NCBI RefSeq assembly: GCF_003971255.1
Contig: NZ_CP034660.1
Span: 3,596,001 to 3,660,000, forward strand
Reading direction: 5' to 3'
DNA length: 64,000 nucleotides
Source of the DNA: Colwellia sp. Arc7-635
Lineage (GTDB): Bacteria > Pseudomonadota > Gammaproteobacteria > Enterobacterales > Alteromonadaceae
Numbering within the stretch: the first letter of the stretch is position 1; the number at the start of each line of letters is the position of its first letter. Below are positions 27,130-36,651 of this stretch, piece after piece. The notes below the pieces were generated by a model, which was not told the DNA's origin, made no database searches, and saw nothing but the letters and a program-made list of their open reading frames with translations. A program made the translations under genes and the position numbers.

Positions 27130-28512
27130 TTATCTTTGACCTAACAGGAAATCGCTTTTTGCTTGGTATTTTTCATCAAAACGGTCGTATACTTTCGCCC
27201 CGTCAACAAACACTTGTTCAGCTTGGGCATAAACACTGAATGGGTTTTGATTCCAAATAACGACATCGGCATTTTTCCCGGCTTCTAAGCTACCGGTTTT
27301 TTCGGCTAGGCCAATCGATTTGGCTGCATTTTCTGTGATCCACGTGATCGCTAGTTCTGGCTTGATATCAAAGCCATTTTCGTTGGCACGATACATCACC
27401 TTACCAGCTTCTTGGTTCAAGCGTTGAATAGTGCTGGCTGAATCAGAATGTACTACGGCGCAAGAGTTTTTAACGGCATCAACAATCGCGACATTTTCAT
27501 GAACCATGTCGTAAGCTTCCATTTTAAAGCCCCACCAGTCTGGCCACATGGCTGCACAATTGCCATTTTCGGCTAACATATCAGCTATTTTGTAAGCTTC
27601 AATAGCATGATGAAAGGTCCCTGAGTCATAGTTAAACTCTTTACCTAAATCAATCATCATCGCCATTTCTTCAGCTTTATAACAATGGTTATGAATTAAA
27701 ATATCACCATCTAGTACGCCTTTTAAGGTATCTAACTCAATATCACGCATCGGTGCTATCGGATTTTTACCCGCAGCGTAATCAGCGTCATATCGTTCCC
27801 AAGCATGCTTATACTCAGTTGCCTTTGCCCAAGCCATTCGATAACCGGCCATGTTGCCCATGCGCGTTGAAGGTAAAATTTTACGCGCACCATAAACTCG
27901 TTTAGGATTTTCACCACAAGCCATTTTTAAACCGTAAGGCGCATCTGGAAATTTCATTCCTTGCATTGTTGGACTAGGAACATTGCGTAGCGTAACACCA
28001 CGACCACCAAATAAGTTTGCTGAGCCAGGTAAAATTTGTAGTGTCGTAATACCGCCTTCACGAGCGGCTTCAAAACCTGGATCTTGTGGCCAAATACTAT
28101 GCTCAGCCCATACTTCTGAAGTATTAGGCGAACTCATTTCATTGCCATCAGAATGCGACTCAACTGAAGGACTTGGGTAAACACCTAAGTGCGAATGCAC
28201 ATCAATAATACCCGGTGTTATCCATTTACCATTTGCGTCAATTTCAACCGCGCCATCAGCAACTAAATTTTTACCCACTTTGTTAATTTTACCGTCTACC
28301 ATCAAAACATCGGCATTATCCATGCGGCTGCCTGTACCTGTTAATACCGTGGCATTTTTAATCAAAGTGGTTTGCAGCGGTAATACTTTATAAGTACTCG
28401 GGTATGGATTTTTATTTATGACGATTTGTTCGTCTTGTTGTTCGCTTTGCAAACAACCGGTCAAGGCAACAGAAAGTGCTGCCATCACTAGCGATGGTAG
28501 AAATTTTTGCAT
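27130..28512 (-). CDS. Exported amidohydrolase lipoprotein (imidazolonepropionase-like)
   Basis: A 460-residue metal-dependent hydrolase. The N-terminus is a lipoprotein signal (ALSVALTGC). The catalytic set is present: HxH in TPGIIDVHSHLG, further His in ILIHNHCYKAEE and FHHAIEAYK, and Asp in VVHSDSAST. The C-terminus AGKNADVVIWNQNPF is typical. It probably cleaves an amide, peptide or lactam in the periplasm; the substrate is unknown. It is the first gene of a two-gene operon with a degenerate paralogue. A perfect 19-base palindrome lies 33 bases before its start. Confidence 0.87.
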   Translation of the reverse strand: MQKFLPSLVMAALSVALTGCLQSEQQDEQIVINKNPYPSTYKVLPLQTTLIKNATVLTGTGSRMDNADVLMVDGKINKVGKNLVADGAVEIDANGKWITPGIIDVHSHLGVYPSPSVESHSDGNEMSSPNTSEVWAEHSIWPQDPGFEAAREGGITTLQILPGSANLFGGRGVTLRNVPSPTMQGMKFPDAPYGLKMACGENPKRVYGARKILPSTRMGNMAGYRMAWAKATEYKHAWERYDADYAAGKNPIAPMRDIELDTLKGVLDGDILIHNHCYKAEEMAMMIDLGKEFNYDSGTFHHAIEAYKIADMLAENGNCAAMWPDWWGFKMEAYDMVHENVAIVDAVKNSCAVVHSDSASTIQRLNQEAGKVMYRANENGFDIKPELAITWITENAAKSIGLAEKTGSLEAGKNADVVIWNQNPFSVYAQAEQVFVDGAKVYDRFDEKYQAKSDFLLGQR

Positions 28513-28544
28513 AAAAATGTTCCTGTGTTGCTACACACATTGCA

Positions 28545-28563
28545 AAATAACATCATGTTATTT
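28545..28563 (-). promoter_or_regulatory. Perfect palindrome, candidate operator of the amidohydrolase operon
   Basis: AAATAACAT-C-ATGTTATTT, nine-base arms around one base. Its place 33-51 bases before the start codon suits a repressor site overlapping the promoter. No regulator gene is adjacent. Confidence 0.55.
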
Positions 28564-29063
28564 ACAACTATTGTATGAGCTTATTATTATAAGACTTATT
28601 ATTATTTGGTTAATTAGCTTAACGACTTTGTTATAAAAAATGGCTACGCTTGAGATATAAAACTTAGTCAGTAACGACTTCATTCACAAGTTGCCCAGCC
28701 TGATCATTTTTTATTTTAAACATTGCTAAACGACAAATAATTAATCAATGGGGTATTGTCCTCATTGAAGTAACAGGTATTATTCGAGGAGAATAATTGT
28801 TGTTAATCATTACAGTATTATGAAATGTCTCTAACAACAAGTCAGCTATATGGCCGAGTTGAGCAATTGCGTTAAACCGTCAATTATCTGCGATAAGTAA
28901 CTATGTAGAATGAGGGTGCTGGGTGGTTGATTATGTGACGAGGCTCTATGGCTGAATTTTTTATTCGGGTGTTTAACTAGGGTAATTAACTATGATGATT
29001 AATGGTAGTTATTGGTGATAGTTATTGATAGTAGTTATTGATGACCTTTAGCCATGTATACCA
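28564..29063. other. Intergenic region with short tandem repeats
   Basis: No gene is supported. Near 29003-29042 there are several imperfect copies of TAGTTATTG(A/G)TGA/TAG, a simple repeat close to the 3' end of the DUF1289 gene. Confidence 0.4.
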
Positions 29064-29369
29064 TTAGAGTTCAAAATCATCGAAATCAAAATCACTACTG
29101 TTATCAAGGTGAGGTTTCTTTGGGGTATCGAGCAAAGATGCTTGTTTATTTTCAACAATAGCTTCTTCGACTTTAATTTTTGCGGGTTTATTTTTGCGCT
29201 TTTTACGTTGCTGGCAACGTTTTATTACTTTTTGACGCTCATTAGAATTAAATGATACCCAGTTTAAGCGCTCGTCTCTAGTACGAAAACAACCTGAGCA
29301 TTGACCTTTGTCATCTGACTGACAAATACCAATACAAGGACTAGGAACATCAAAAAATTCTAACTGCAT
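29064..29369 (-). CDS. DUF1289 domain protein
   Basis: A 101-residue protein. The N-terminus SPCIGICQSDDKGQCSGCFRT holds the four Cys that define DUF1289, and RLNWVSFNSNERQKVI completes the domain. The Cys set suggests a metal or Fe-S site, but no function is established. A basic linker (RKKRKN) and an acidic tail follow. It lies downstream of sulP with a hairpin between. Confidence 0.87.
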   Translation of the reverse strand: MQLEFFDVPSPCIGICQSDDKGQCSGCFRTRDERLNWVSFNSNERQKVIKRCQQRKKRKNKPAKIKVEEAIVENKQASLLDTPKKPHLDNSSDFDFDDFEL

Positions 29370-29446
29370 CTATTCAAATATCTTTAAAGCTAAGGTTAAT
29401 TGGGTGTAAACTAATTTAAAGTCGCTCTTAAGTAAGTCTATTGGAA

Positions 29447-29475
29447 AGATACGACAAGTATAGCTTATCGTATCT
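29447..29475 (-). terminator. Hairpin after sulP
   Basis: AGATACGA / TCGTATCT, eight-base arms with a 13-base loop. It starts 11 bases after the sulP stop and is followed on the minus strand by TTCC only, so termination would be partial. Confidence 0.5.
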
Positions 29476-29485
29476 GGTCAATTAC

Positions 29486-31042
29486 TTAGCCTAACTTATC
29501 TGTCGCAATATGGTAATCAGGGTCTTCAATCACATTGATTTCCACTAAGCTGCCAGCTTTGGTTAACAACTGCGTACATTCTTTACTTAAATGCTTTAAA
29601 TGCATTTTTTTACCGCGACTCAAATAACGCTCAGCTAAAGTATCAATGGCTTCAATGGCTGAATGGTCCGCAACACGTGAGTTTTTAAACTCAACAATAA
29701 CATCATCGCTATCACCTTCCATATCAAACTGTTCTAAAAAGCTAGATACCGAACCAAAGAATAATGGCCCATTGACGTCATACACGGTCGAACCTTTGGC
29801 GTTAATCGTACGATGAACAATGACATGTTTGGCATGTTCCCAAGCAAAAACGAGTGCTGAAACAATCACACCTACAACAACCGCTATTGCTAGATCAGTC
29901 GCTACAGTAACCGCTGATACTAAGATCATCACAAAAGCGTCTGCTTTTGGCACTTTGCCAACAATACGAATACTCGACCATTCAAAAGTACCAATAACAA
30001 CAATAAACATAACACCAACAAGCGCTGCAAGCGGTATTTGTTCAATCAATCCTGAAGCAAATAAAATAAAACCGAGTAATGCAAGTGCTGCCGTGACACC
30101 AGACATACGTCCACGTCCGCCAGAGTTTACATTAATCATCGACTGGCCAATCATGGCACAACCACCCATGCCACCAAAAAATCCTGTCACAGTATTCGCG
30201 GCTCCTTGAGCTAAACATTCTTTATTGCCATGGCCACGTGTGCCCGTAAGCTCATCAATAAGCGTCAAGGTTAACAAAGACTCTATTAAACCAATAGCCG
30301 CTAAGATTAAGGCGAATGGTAGAATAACTTGCAACGTTTCAAGACTAAACGGTACATTAGGAATACTAAATTGCGGTAAACCGCCAGCAATAGAAGCGGC
30401 AGGATCATTAGTCATATCACGAACAAAATCAACAACGGTACGCGCATCTAAATCAAGGCTTTGCACTAAAAGCGTAACCACAACAATCGCTACCAGCGAA
30501 GACGGTACAGCTTTAGTTAATTTAGGTAAAAAGTGAATAATAGCCATCGTTAGTACAATTAGACCAACCATTGTGAACATTTGGCTACCTTGCATCCAGG
30601 CTAATACACCCTCTTCATTCGTTACTTTAAATTGTCCTAATTGAGCAAGGAAAATAACAATAGCTAAGCCATTAACAAAACCGAGCATGACGGGATGGGG
30701 CACCAAACGGATAAATTTCCCCAGTTTAAATAGCCCCGCGAGTATTTGTAGCACCCCGGTTAACACCACCGTGGCAAATAAATATTCAACCCCATGAATA
30801 GCAACTAAGCTCACCATTACAACAGCCATTGCACCGGTAGCACCCGAGATCATGCCTGGACGACCACCAAATATAGAGGTAATTAAACCCACCATAAAAG
30901 CAGCATATAAGCCGACTAATGGTTCCACACCGGCAACAAAGGCAAATGCTACAGCTTCAGGTACTAGTGCTAAGGCTACTGTGAAGCCTGATAACACATC
31001 ATTTTTCAAATTTGCCACTTTACTGGCGTGTAATTCAAACAT
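29486..31042 (-). CDS. SulP family inorganic anion transporter with STAS domain
   Basis: A 518-residue inner-membrane protein from the ATG at 31042; the frame is open to 31120, but the extra 26 residues are not SulP-like. About 12 helices form the SLC26/SulP core ([34 protein letters not shown]). A C-terminal STAS domain (about 415-510) follows, with [18 protein letters not shown] and [17 protein letters not shown]. It moves sulfate, bicarbonate or another anion. No carbonic anhydrase or sulfur gene is adjacent, so the substrate is open. Confidence 0.92.
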   Translation of the reverse strand: MFELHASKVANLKNDVLSGFTVALALVPEAVAFAFVAGVEPLVGLYAAFMVGLITSIFGGRPGMISGATGAMAVVMVSLVAIHGVEYLFATVVLTGVLQILAGLFKLGKFIRLVPHPVMLGFVNGLAIVIFLAQLGQFKVTNEEGVLAWMQGSQMFTMVGLIVLTMAIIHFLPKLTKAVPSSLVAIVVVTLLVQSLDLDARTVVDFVRDMTNDPAASIAGGLPQFSIPNVPFSLETLQVILPFALILAAIGLIESLLTLTLIDELTGTRGHGNKECLAQGAANTVTGFFGGMGGCAMIGQSMINVNSGGRGRMSGVTAALALLGFILFASGLIEQIPLAALVGVMFIVVIGTFEWSSIRIVGKVPKADAFVMILVSAVTVATDLAIAVVVGVIVSALVFAWEHAKHVIVHRTINAKGSTVYDVNGPLFFGSVSSFLEQFDMEGDSDDVIVEFKNSRVADHSAIEAIDTLAERYLSRGKKMHLKHLSKECTQLLTKAGSLVEINVIEDPDYHIATDKLG

Positions 31043-31329
31043 TATTTTCTCAACTTTGATTAGAACATCAAAAATACAAACCAGTGTCATTAGCTGGCTG
31101 ATATTTAAATACGTAGGCATAGACCCGATAGCACTTAATGATTGGCAGTTTATACCAGTAGGATTAAACGATAATCGTTATCTTTCGGGGCTTGAAGGCG
31201 CGGGAATACTATAGATATATCACCAAAAAGTCAATAAATGCTCAAAATTACATCAAGAATTTTCAAGTAAATATCGACCCTAAGCCATAGATTAGTCAGA
31301 AATTTTTAGTGCAGGAAGTTGATATAAAA

Positions 31330-32001
31330 CTAACCGCTGGTGATAGATTCACGTTCATTTAAGAAGGCTTTTATTTCGTCACGAGATCCCAGAATATGCT
31401 GCTTTAACAATGCGACTGCTTTTTCGACATCACGAGCTTTACATAACGCTAAAATTTCATTGTGTTCCGATTCAGCTTTAGAAATACCGCCAGCCCAAAG
31501 TAAGTGCATACGAATATAACGATCGGCATTCTTGTTTAGGGTATTAACCAAATCTTGGGTTTGTGGACGATTAGCACCAGAATATAAGCAATTATGGTAA
31601 TTAGAGTTGAGCTCACTCCAAGTATTTACTGCATTTTCTTTACCCAAAGCTTTATCTAGTTTTTTCAGTACTTGCGTAGCTTCTTCTAATTTTTCATTAC
31701 TGATACGCGGTAATGAATTGGCCAGTAAATCTCCCTCTAACATAGCACGCAGTTCAAAAAGCTCATCAACTTGACTAGCATTTAACTCAGTTGCCGTAGC
31801 ACCTTTATGAGGTTCAAAAACGACTAAACCTTCACCTTCAAGTTGTAATAGCGCTTCTCTGATTGGAATTCGGCTAACGTTCAATTCTTCCGCTAATGCT
31901 GCTTGTCTTAAAGGTTGGCCGGCTTTAATCTCACCACTTAAGATTTTTTCTCTCAGTGTTTCGACGACTAATTGAGTTCTCGTTTTATATACTATGCTCA
32001 T
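31330..32001 (-). CDS. GntR family transcriptional regulator, FadR/FCD type
   Basis: A 223-residue regulator. The N-terminal winged helix (VVETLREKILSGEIKAGQPLRQ, then LNVSRIPIREAL) is followed by an all-helical FCD ligand domain (VDELFELRAMLEGDLL, later HNEILALCKARDVEKAV). FCD regulators usually bind organic acids. It is divergent from the DUF1538 operon across 665 bases that contain several dyads, so it may control that operon or itself. This is inference. Confidence 0.88.
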   Translation of the reverse strand: MSIVYKTRTQLVVETLREKILSGEIKAGQPLRQAALAEELNVSRIPIREALLQLEGEGLVVFEPHKGATATELNASQVDELFELRAMLEGDLLANSLPRISNEKLEEATQVLKKLDKALGKENAVNTWSELNSNYHNCLYSGANRPQTQDLVNTLNKNADRYIRMHLLWAGGISKAESEHNEILALCKARDVEKAVALLKQHILGSRDEIKAFLNERESITSG

Positions 32002-32666
32002 ACTGGGCTTCCTAGGGATATTACCGCTATTATAGAGCCTCGCACGCTAAACACAAAGAAGACTGATTATAGATAACTCTTTTAATTTTATGGCTAATTT
32101 TATTAAAAACTTAAATAATCTTATTTTTTCAATAGACTGCAGCCCTACTTACTAGACTTATCTCCGACATTATAACTTTGCATTACCATTGAGCTATAAC
32201 ACTAGTTTGTGACATACGCCAAATCAATAATTAGGCAAGGAGGAGTAAACACCGCGCTATTTTGGTAATCGATGTTAGGTTAATTTGCGATACGACTATT
32301 TTTGCGATACGACTATTTTAGCCCAATAATTACTGACCGCTACTTAAGAGCTCTCGTAATACTCCATTAATGTCGATGTAAATGAACACCAGTGTCGATT
32401 AATAGCGGAATCAATTACATCTCAATACCTAGGGGTATTTTTATCTTAGTCACCTATTTTTTCGCATAATTACAACTGAGAAAAAACCTCTGTTTTCACA
32501 ACATTTCTGTTTACTTCCATTGGAATGTAAACGACTAACTTAGTCTTGCTTTCTACCTAGTTCAACCGTTATTTATGGCCTCAAAACAGAACACTTGTTT
32601 TGGATCAAGCCGTCATTTTAATGTAACGGGTATAGTTAAATTTCCCTTTGGCAATTTTGTCGCGAT
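32002..32666. promoter_or_regulatory. Long divergent control region between gntR and the DUF1538 operon
   Basis: No gene is supported in 665 bases. It holds a perfect 17-base tandem repeat at 32284-32317 (TTTGCGATACGACTATT twice). A nested dyad lies at 32509-32532 (GTTTAC...GTAAAC around TTCCATTGGAA), and a dyad CAAAACA-7-TGTTTTG lies at 32582-32602, 64 bases before the first start. The last two are plausible operators. Confidence 0.5.
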
Positions 32667-33404
32667 ATGAACCAACAGTTAATTGTTTTCTTCAAAGCGC
32701 TTTTGGATAGTTGCAAAGACTTACTACCAATCGTCCTTGTGATCGCGTTTTTTCAGTTTGCGGTTTTACAGCAAGCGATGCCAAACCTTGGCGATATTTT
32801 TGTTGGTTTGGTGTTAGTCGTATTGGGTTTAACCTTTTTCATTTATGGCTTAGAAATGAGCTTATTTCCAATTGGCGAATCTATGGCCAAAGCTTTTGCC
32901 ATAAAAGGCAGTACGACTTGGCTGCTAATTTTTGCCTTTTGTTTAGGCTTTGGCACTACCGTTGCTGAACCCGCACTTATCGCTGTCGCACGCGAAGCTG
33001 CAGCGGTTGCATCAAGTGGCGGTATTATTGGGGCGACAGAAATAGCGCGAAATGAGTACGCGAATGGCCTACGTTATACCGTTGCCTTTGCTGTTGGTTT
33101 CGCGATTGTTATCGGCGTTCTGCGTATTATTCGAGGTTGGCCAATTCAATATCTAATTTTAGGCGGCTATATCGTGGTCGTGATCATGACTGCATTTGCA
33201 CCGACTTGGATCATCGGTATTGCTTATGACTCTGGTGGCGTTACAACCTCGACGATTACAGTGCCCTTGGTCACGGCGCTAGGTGTCGGCTTAGCCTCAG
33301 CAATTAAAGGCAGAAACCCTATGACAGATGGTTTTGGCCTTATCGCCTTTGCCTCGCTAACACCGATGATTTTTGTCATGTTATACGGCATGGTAATAAG
33401 CTAA
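32667..33404 (+). CDS. DUF1538 membrane protein, subunit A
   Basis: A 245-residue protein of about seven hydrophobic helices and first gene of a four-gene operon. Conserved blocks are [30 protein letters not shown] and [14 protein letters not shown]. The AEPAL and DSGGVTTST motifs place charged and polar residues inside the membrane, as in ion transporters. I recall DUF1538 pairs from Halomonas (UmpA/UmpB) being reported as a two-component Na+/H+ antiporter; this should be verified. No strong ribosome binding site is seen before the ATG. Confidence 0.85.
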   Translation: MNQQLIVFFKALLDSCKDLLPIVLVIAFFQFAVLQQAMPNLGDIFVGLVLVVLGLTFFIYGLEMSLFPIGESMAKAFAIKGSTTWLLIFAFCLGFGTTVAEPALIAVAREAAAVASSGGIIGATEIARNEYANGLRYTVAFAVGFAIVIGVLRIIRGWPIQYLILGGYIVVVIMTAFAPTWIIGIAYDSGGVTTSTITVPLVTALGVGLASAIKGRNPMTDGFGLIAFASLTPMIFVMLYGMVIS

Positions 33405-33446
33405 TGAACGTAAAAACTTTACCACTTAACAACAGAGTACACTAAC

Positions 33447-34226
33447 TTGAATTTGCTGATAGCACTTTTCGAGACCTTAAAATCAACCGTGGTTGACGTA
33501 CTACCTATTTTATCGATCATCGTTTTATTCCAATTACTAGTCATTCGTCGCCCTATCGCTAATTTAAAAAAAGTCGGCTTTGGTTTTTGCTATGTATTAA
33601 TTGGTTTAGCCTTCTTTTTATTAGGCTTAGAAAAAGCCTTGTTTCCGTTAGGTAAAATGATGGCGGCACAATTAACGGCTGCTGAGTTTATTAATGCTGG
33701 CACAACGATCCATTGGACTGACTATGCTTGGGTATACATTTTTTCCGCTGCGATAGGTTTTAGTACCACAATTGCAGAGCCTTCTCTTATTGCTGTGGCA
33801 TTAAAAGCACAGGAAGTCTCTGGTGGAGGTATTCGTGCTAATAGTTTACGCATTGCCGTTGCAATAGGTGTTGCCATTGGTATCGCTTTAGGAAGCTATC
33901 GCATTGTGGTTGGCCATCCGATCCACTACTACATTATTTCGGGCTATATAGTCGTAGTTATCCAAACATTTTTCTGTCCAAAATTAATTGTACCACTCGC
34001 ATACGATTCCGGCGGTGTAACAACCTCAACCGTTACCGTACCTCTTGTTGCCGCATTAGGCTTAGGTTTAGCGAGTACCATCCCCGGAAGAAGCCCATTA
34101 ATTGATGGTTTTGGCCTTATTGCTTTCGCCAGCTTATTTCCGATAATTGCAGTAATGGCTTACGCACAAATTAGCCAAATTCAAACTAAGAAGCTAACTA
34201 AAAAACTAACTAAAAGTGAGAAATAA
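33447..34226 (+). CDS. DUF1538 membrane protein, subunit B
   Basis: A 259-residue paralogue of the preceding gene with the same blocks ([44 protein letters not shown]) and a longer basic tail (KKLTKKLTKSEK). Two homologous but distinct subunits encoded side by side suggest a heterodimer. The start is a TTG. The PII-like gene begins three bases after its stop, so translation is probably coupled. Confidence 0.85.
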   Translation: MNLLIALFETLKSTVVDVLPILSIIVLFQLLVIRRPIANLKKVGFGFCYVLIGLAFFLLGLEKALFPLGKMMAAQLTAAEFINAGTTIHWTDYAWVYIFSAAIGFSTTIAEPSLIAVALKAQEVSGGGIRANSLRIAVAIGVAIGIALGSYRIVVGHPIHYYIISGYIVVVIQTFFCPKLIVPLAYDSGGVTTSTVTVPLVAALGLGLASTIPGRSPLIDGFGLIAFASLFPIIAVMAYAQISQIQTKKLTKKLTKSEK

Positions 34227-34229
34227 GTA

Positions 34230-34580
34230 ATGCACTTTAAATTGATCATTGCATTCGTTGAAGATGACGTTACCGAAAAGGTAATGAAAGAAGCTCGCAT
34301 GGCTGGCGCTACCGGCGCCACAATTATTAATCATGCCCGTGGTGAAGGAGTTAACCGTCAAAGAACATTTTTTGGAATGCAATTAGAGTCCCAACGCGAT
34401 GTTCTATTATTTGTCGTCGAGGAGCATTTAAGCAGAAATATTTTAGAGCGTATTGCTAAAGTGGCAGGTTTTGATGAAGAGCCAGGCAAAGGCATTGCCA
34501 TTCAAATCGATATTCAAGACGCTGTCGGTGTTGTCCATCAAGTAGAGCGTTTAAAAGGTAAAATTGAGGAAGAGTTATGA
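34230..34580 (+). CDS. PII-like signalling protein
   Basis: A 116-residue protein with the PII fold pattern: a beta strand FKLIIAFVEDDVTEKVMKEA, a T-loop-like segment (ARGEGVNRQRTFFG) and a late strand IAIQIDIQDAVGV. The T-loop lacks the uridylylated Tyr context of GlnB/GlnK, so this is a PII-like family rather than a nitrogen PII. GlnK binds and gates the AmtB channel next to it; by analogy this protein may gate the DUF1538 pair in response to a nucleotide. Its stop overlaps the CBS gene start (ATGA). Confidence 0.83.
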   Translation: MHFKLIIAFVEDDVTEKVMKEARMAGATGATIINHARGEGVNRQRTFFGMQLESQRDVLLFVVEEHLSRNILERIAKVAGFDEEPGKGIAIQIDIQDAVGVVHQVERLKGKIEEEL

Positions 34581-34990
34581 ACCGCAAGTTAGTGCAAGTA
34601 AAAGATGCCATGACCACTGACAGTTATCACTTCACTGATGGTATGGCCACCGTTTCCGAAGGAATAAGGCTAGCAAAAACACATAATGTAGAGGCGCTAA
34701 TTATTAACAAGCGTCATGATAATGATGAATATGGCTTAGTACTTTTATCAGATATCGCCAAGCAAGTTATCGCTAAAGACAGATCACCTGAACGAGTCAA
34801 TTTATACGAAATTATGGCTAAGCCAATACTGTCAGTTTCACCGGATATGGACGTACGCTATTGTGCTCGCTTATTTGAAAATTTTGGGATTAATACTGCC
34901 CCGGTCATTAAAGACCAACAAGTGCTAGGTTTAGTCAATTATACGAGTATGGTGTTAACTTTGTTGCAAGAAGAAGATAAGCCGTTTTAA
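34577..34990 (+). CDS. Tandem CBS domain protein
   Basis: A 137-residue protein made of two CBS motifs (VKDAMTTDSYHF...GLVLLSDIAKQVI and YEIMAKPILSVSP...VLGLVNYTSMVLTLL). CBS pairs bind AMP, ATP or related ligands. The four-base overlap with the PII-like gene indicates coupled synthesis. With the two DUF1538 genes it gives a transporter supplied with two small cytosolic nucleotide sensors. Confidence 0.88.
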   Translation: MNRKLVQVKDAMTTDSYHFTDGMATVSEGIRLAKTHNVEALIINKRHDNDEYGLVLLSDIAKQVIAKDRSPERVNLYEIMAKPILSVSPDMDVRYCARLFENFGINTAPVIKDQQVLGLVNYTSMVLTLLQEEDKPF

Positions 34991-35088
34991 AACGATATAG
35001 AAATTAGCGAGTGGAGCAGTAATAATTGCTATTTTACTGCTGTTTAACAGCTAAAGTAAGGCCTGTTGTTCACATCTGATTCACCTTG

Positions 35089-36651
35089 CTATGAGATGAT
35101 TTTTTCTTGCAAAGGTACTTTCACGATAAAGCAGCAGCCCTGATCGCTTGTAATAACTTTTATCGTACCATTTAACTTGGTATTAACGAGGTTATAAACA
35201 ATATTCATTCCTAAACCTGAACCACCTAACCCTCGTTTCGTCGTCACAAAGGGGTCGAATATCTTATCTTTAATTGTGCTATCTAAACCTTTACCGTCAT
35301 CTTTATATATCAACGTCAGATCGTTTTCATTCATTTGAAATTCAATAGATATTTCACCATCGATACGATTTTCAAAGCCATGTATATGCGAATTAGTTAA
35401 AAAATTAGTTAATATTTGGTTCCAAGCACTAGGATATGTCACTAAGTTCAGTTCTTCATCAACGTCGATGCTAATCGTATAGTTTTTTTGTTTAAATAAC
35501 GTTTTCACTGTATTTACAACGTCATTAACATGTTGTGCTAAATTAATATTTATTTTTGGATCGGTATGTTGTTCAACAGCAACTGACTTAAAGCCACGAA
35601 TTAGCTCAACAGCTTTGTTCAAACTGCGTTCAATAATGATTTCATATTCAACAAAAAGAGCTAAAACTGTCGTCAGCTGCTTTCTTGTTAATGTTTCATC
35701 AGCAAGTGATTTATTTAATTCGATAATTTTTTCTTTTAGCGCACTAACAGAAGTGACACAAATACCTAGCGGTGTATTCACTTCGTGAGCAACACCTGCA
35801 ACTAATTGACCAAGAGAAGCCATTTTTTCTGATTGTACTAATTGATCTTTAGCTAAAGTCAGTTCATTAAGCGACTGTTGTAATTGTTGGTTACTTTGAG
35901 CTAACTTCGATGTTCGCTCATACACTTTAATCTCTAGATCGCCATTCAGATTAATTAAGGCATTTTCAGCATCTTCTAACTGAATAATATCGCTCTTTAG
36001 CGTCAAGCGCATTGCATTAATCGCTGAGACTAATTCATCGAGTTCATCTGTCTTTTTACTGCGATTTTCTAGCGTTAGCGGTGTGTCTATATTCTCACCA
36101 CTCATCGCTTTTGAATACAATGTAATACGGTACAAATGACGAGTAATCAACCAGTGAACAATAAAAAACGTACTGAAAGCGACGATAAAAATTTTAATAA
36201 ATTCAGCAATAACAATAAAGCCGGCTTTTTGTCGTAAAAGTTGATAGATGTCTTGGTAATCCGCATAAATGATCATATTACCAATATCATTACCTTCAAA
36301 AACAATGGGGTAACGTCGAATTTTTATAGCATTGTCCTTACCTTCACCAACTTGATAAGTTTTGCCAAAGCTAGTGATTATTTCGACATGACGAATGTCA
36401 GGTAAGCGTTGAATACCACCAATTTGCTGTTCGACAAGTGGGTCATTAAAGTCCCATAAACTGGTGGAAATTGACTGTTGATAGCTTAATTCAATGTTAT
36501 TAAAGCGCTCATCTAGCGCTGAAACACCATCTTGAAAATCCATATATAATTGAATAGCGATGGAACACAAAGATAAAACCGCACTGCATAAGAAAATGTA
36601 AACAAAGACGCGTCGACTTAGTTTGCTATTAAAAGCACTTTTATGACTCAT
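35089..36651 (-). CDS. Orphan membrane sensor histidine kinase
   Basis: A 520-residue kinase. A transmembrane helix at about 14-36 leads to a short periplasmic domain containing STSLWDFNDPLVEQQIGG, then a second helix at about 145-168, a HAMP segment and a coiled coil. The HisKA box is AGVAHEVNTPLGI with His289, and the ATPase motifs are NFLTNSHIHGF, DDGKGL and GGSGLGMNIV. No response regulator is adjacent. It closely resembles the kinase at 11448-13211 in plan, but they are only partly similar in sequence. Confidence 0.88.
   Translation of the reverse strand: MSHKSAFNSKLSRRVFVYIFLCSAVLSLCSIAIQLYMDFQDGVSALDERFNNIELSYQQSISTSLWDFNDPLVEQQIGGIQRLPDIRHVEIITSFGKTYQVGEGKDNAIKIRRYPIVFEGNDIGNMIIYADYQDIYQLLRQKAGFIVIAEFIKIFIVAFSTFFIVHWLITRHLYRITLYSKAMSGENIDTPLTLENRSKKTDELDELVSAINAMRLTLKSDIIQLEDAENALINLNGDLEIKVYERTSKLAQSNQQLQQSLNELTLAKDQLVQSEKMASLGQLVAGVAHEVNTPLGICVTSVSALKEKIIELNKSLADETLTRKQLTTVLALFVEYEIIIERSLNKAVELIRGFKSVAVEQHTDPKININLAQHVNDVVNTVKTLFKQKNYTISIDVDEELNLVTYPSAWNQILTNFLTNSHIHGFENRIDGEISIEFQMNENDLTLIYKDDGKGLDSTIKDKIFDPFVTTKRGLGGSGLGMNIVYNLVNTKLNGTIKVITSDQGCCFIVKVPLQEKIIS

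Noticed and set aside
28418-28636. Small plus-strand frame at the start of the amidohydrolase operon
   Set aside because: Covers the start of a minus-strand gene and the palindrome; no ribosome binding site or familiar motif.
31167-31179. AACGATAATCGTT palindrome upstream of sulP
   Set aside because: Only 13 bases, in AT-rich DNA and over 120 bases from the chosen start; such dyads occur by chance.
29820-31214. Plus-strand open frames opposite sulP
   Set aside because: They overlap a well-supported transporter gene and encode no recognisable domain.
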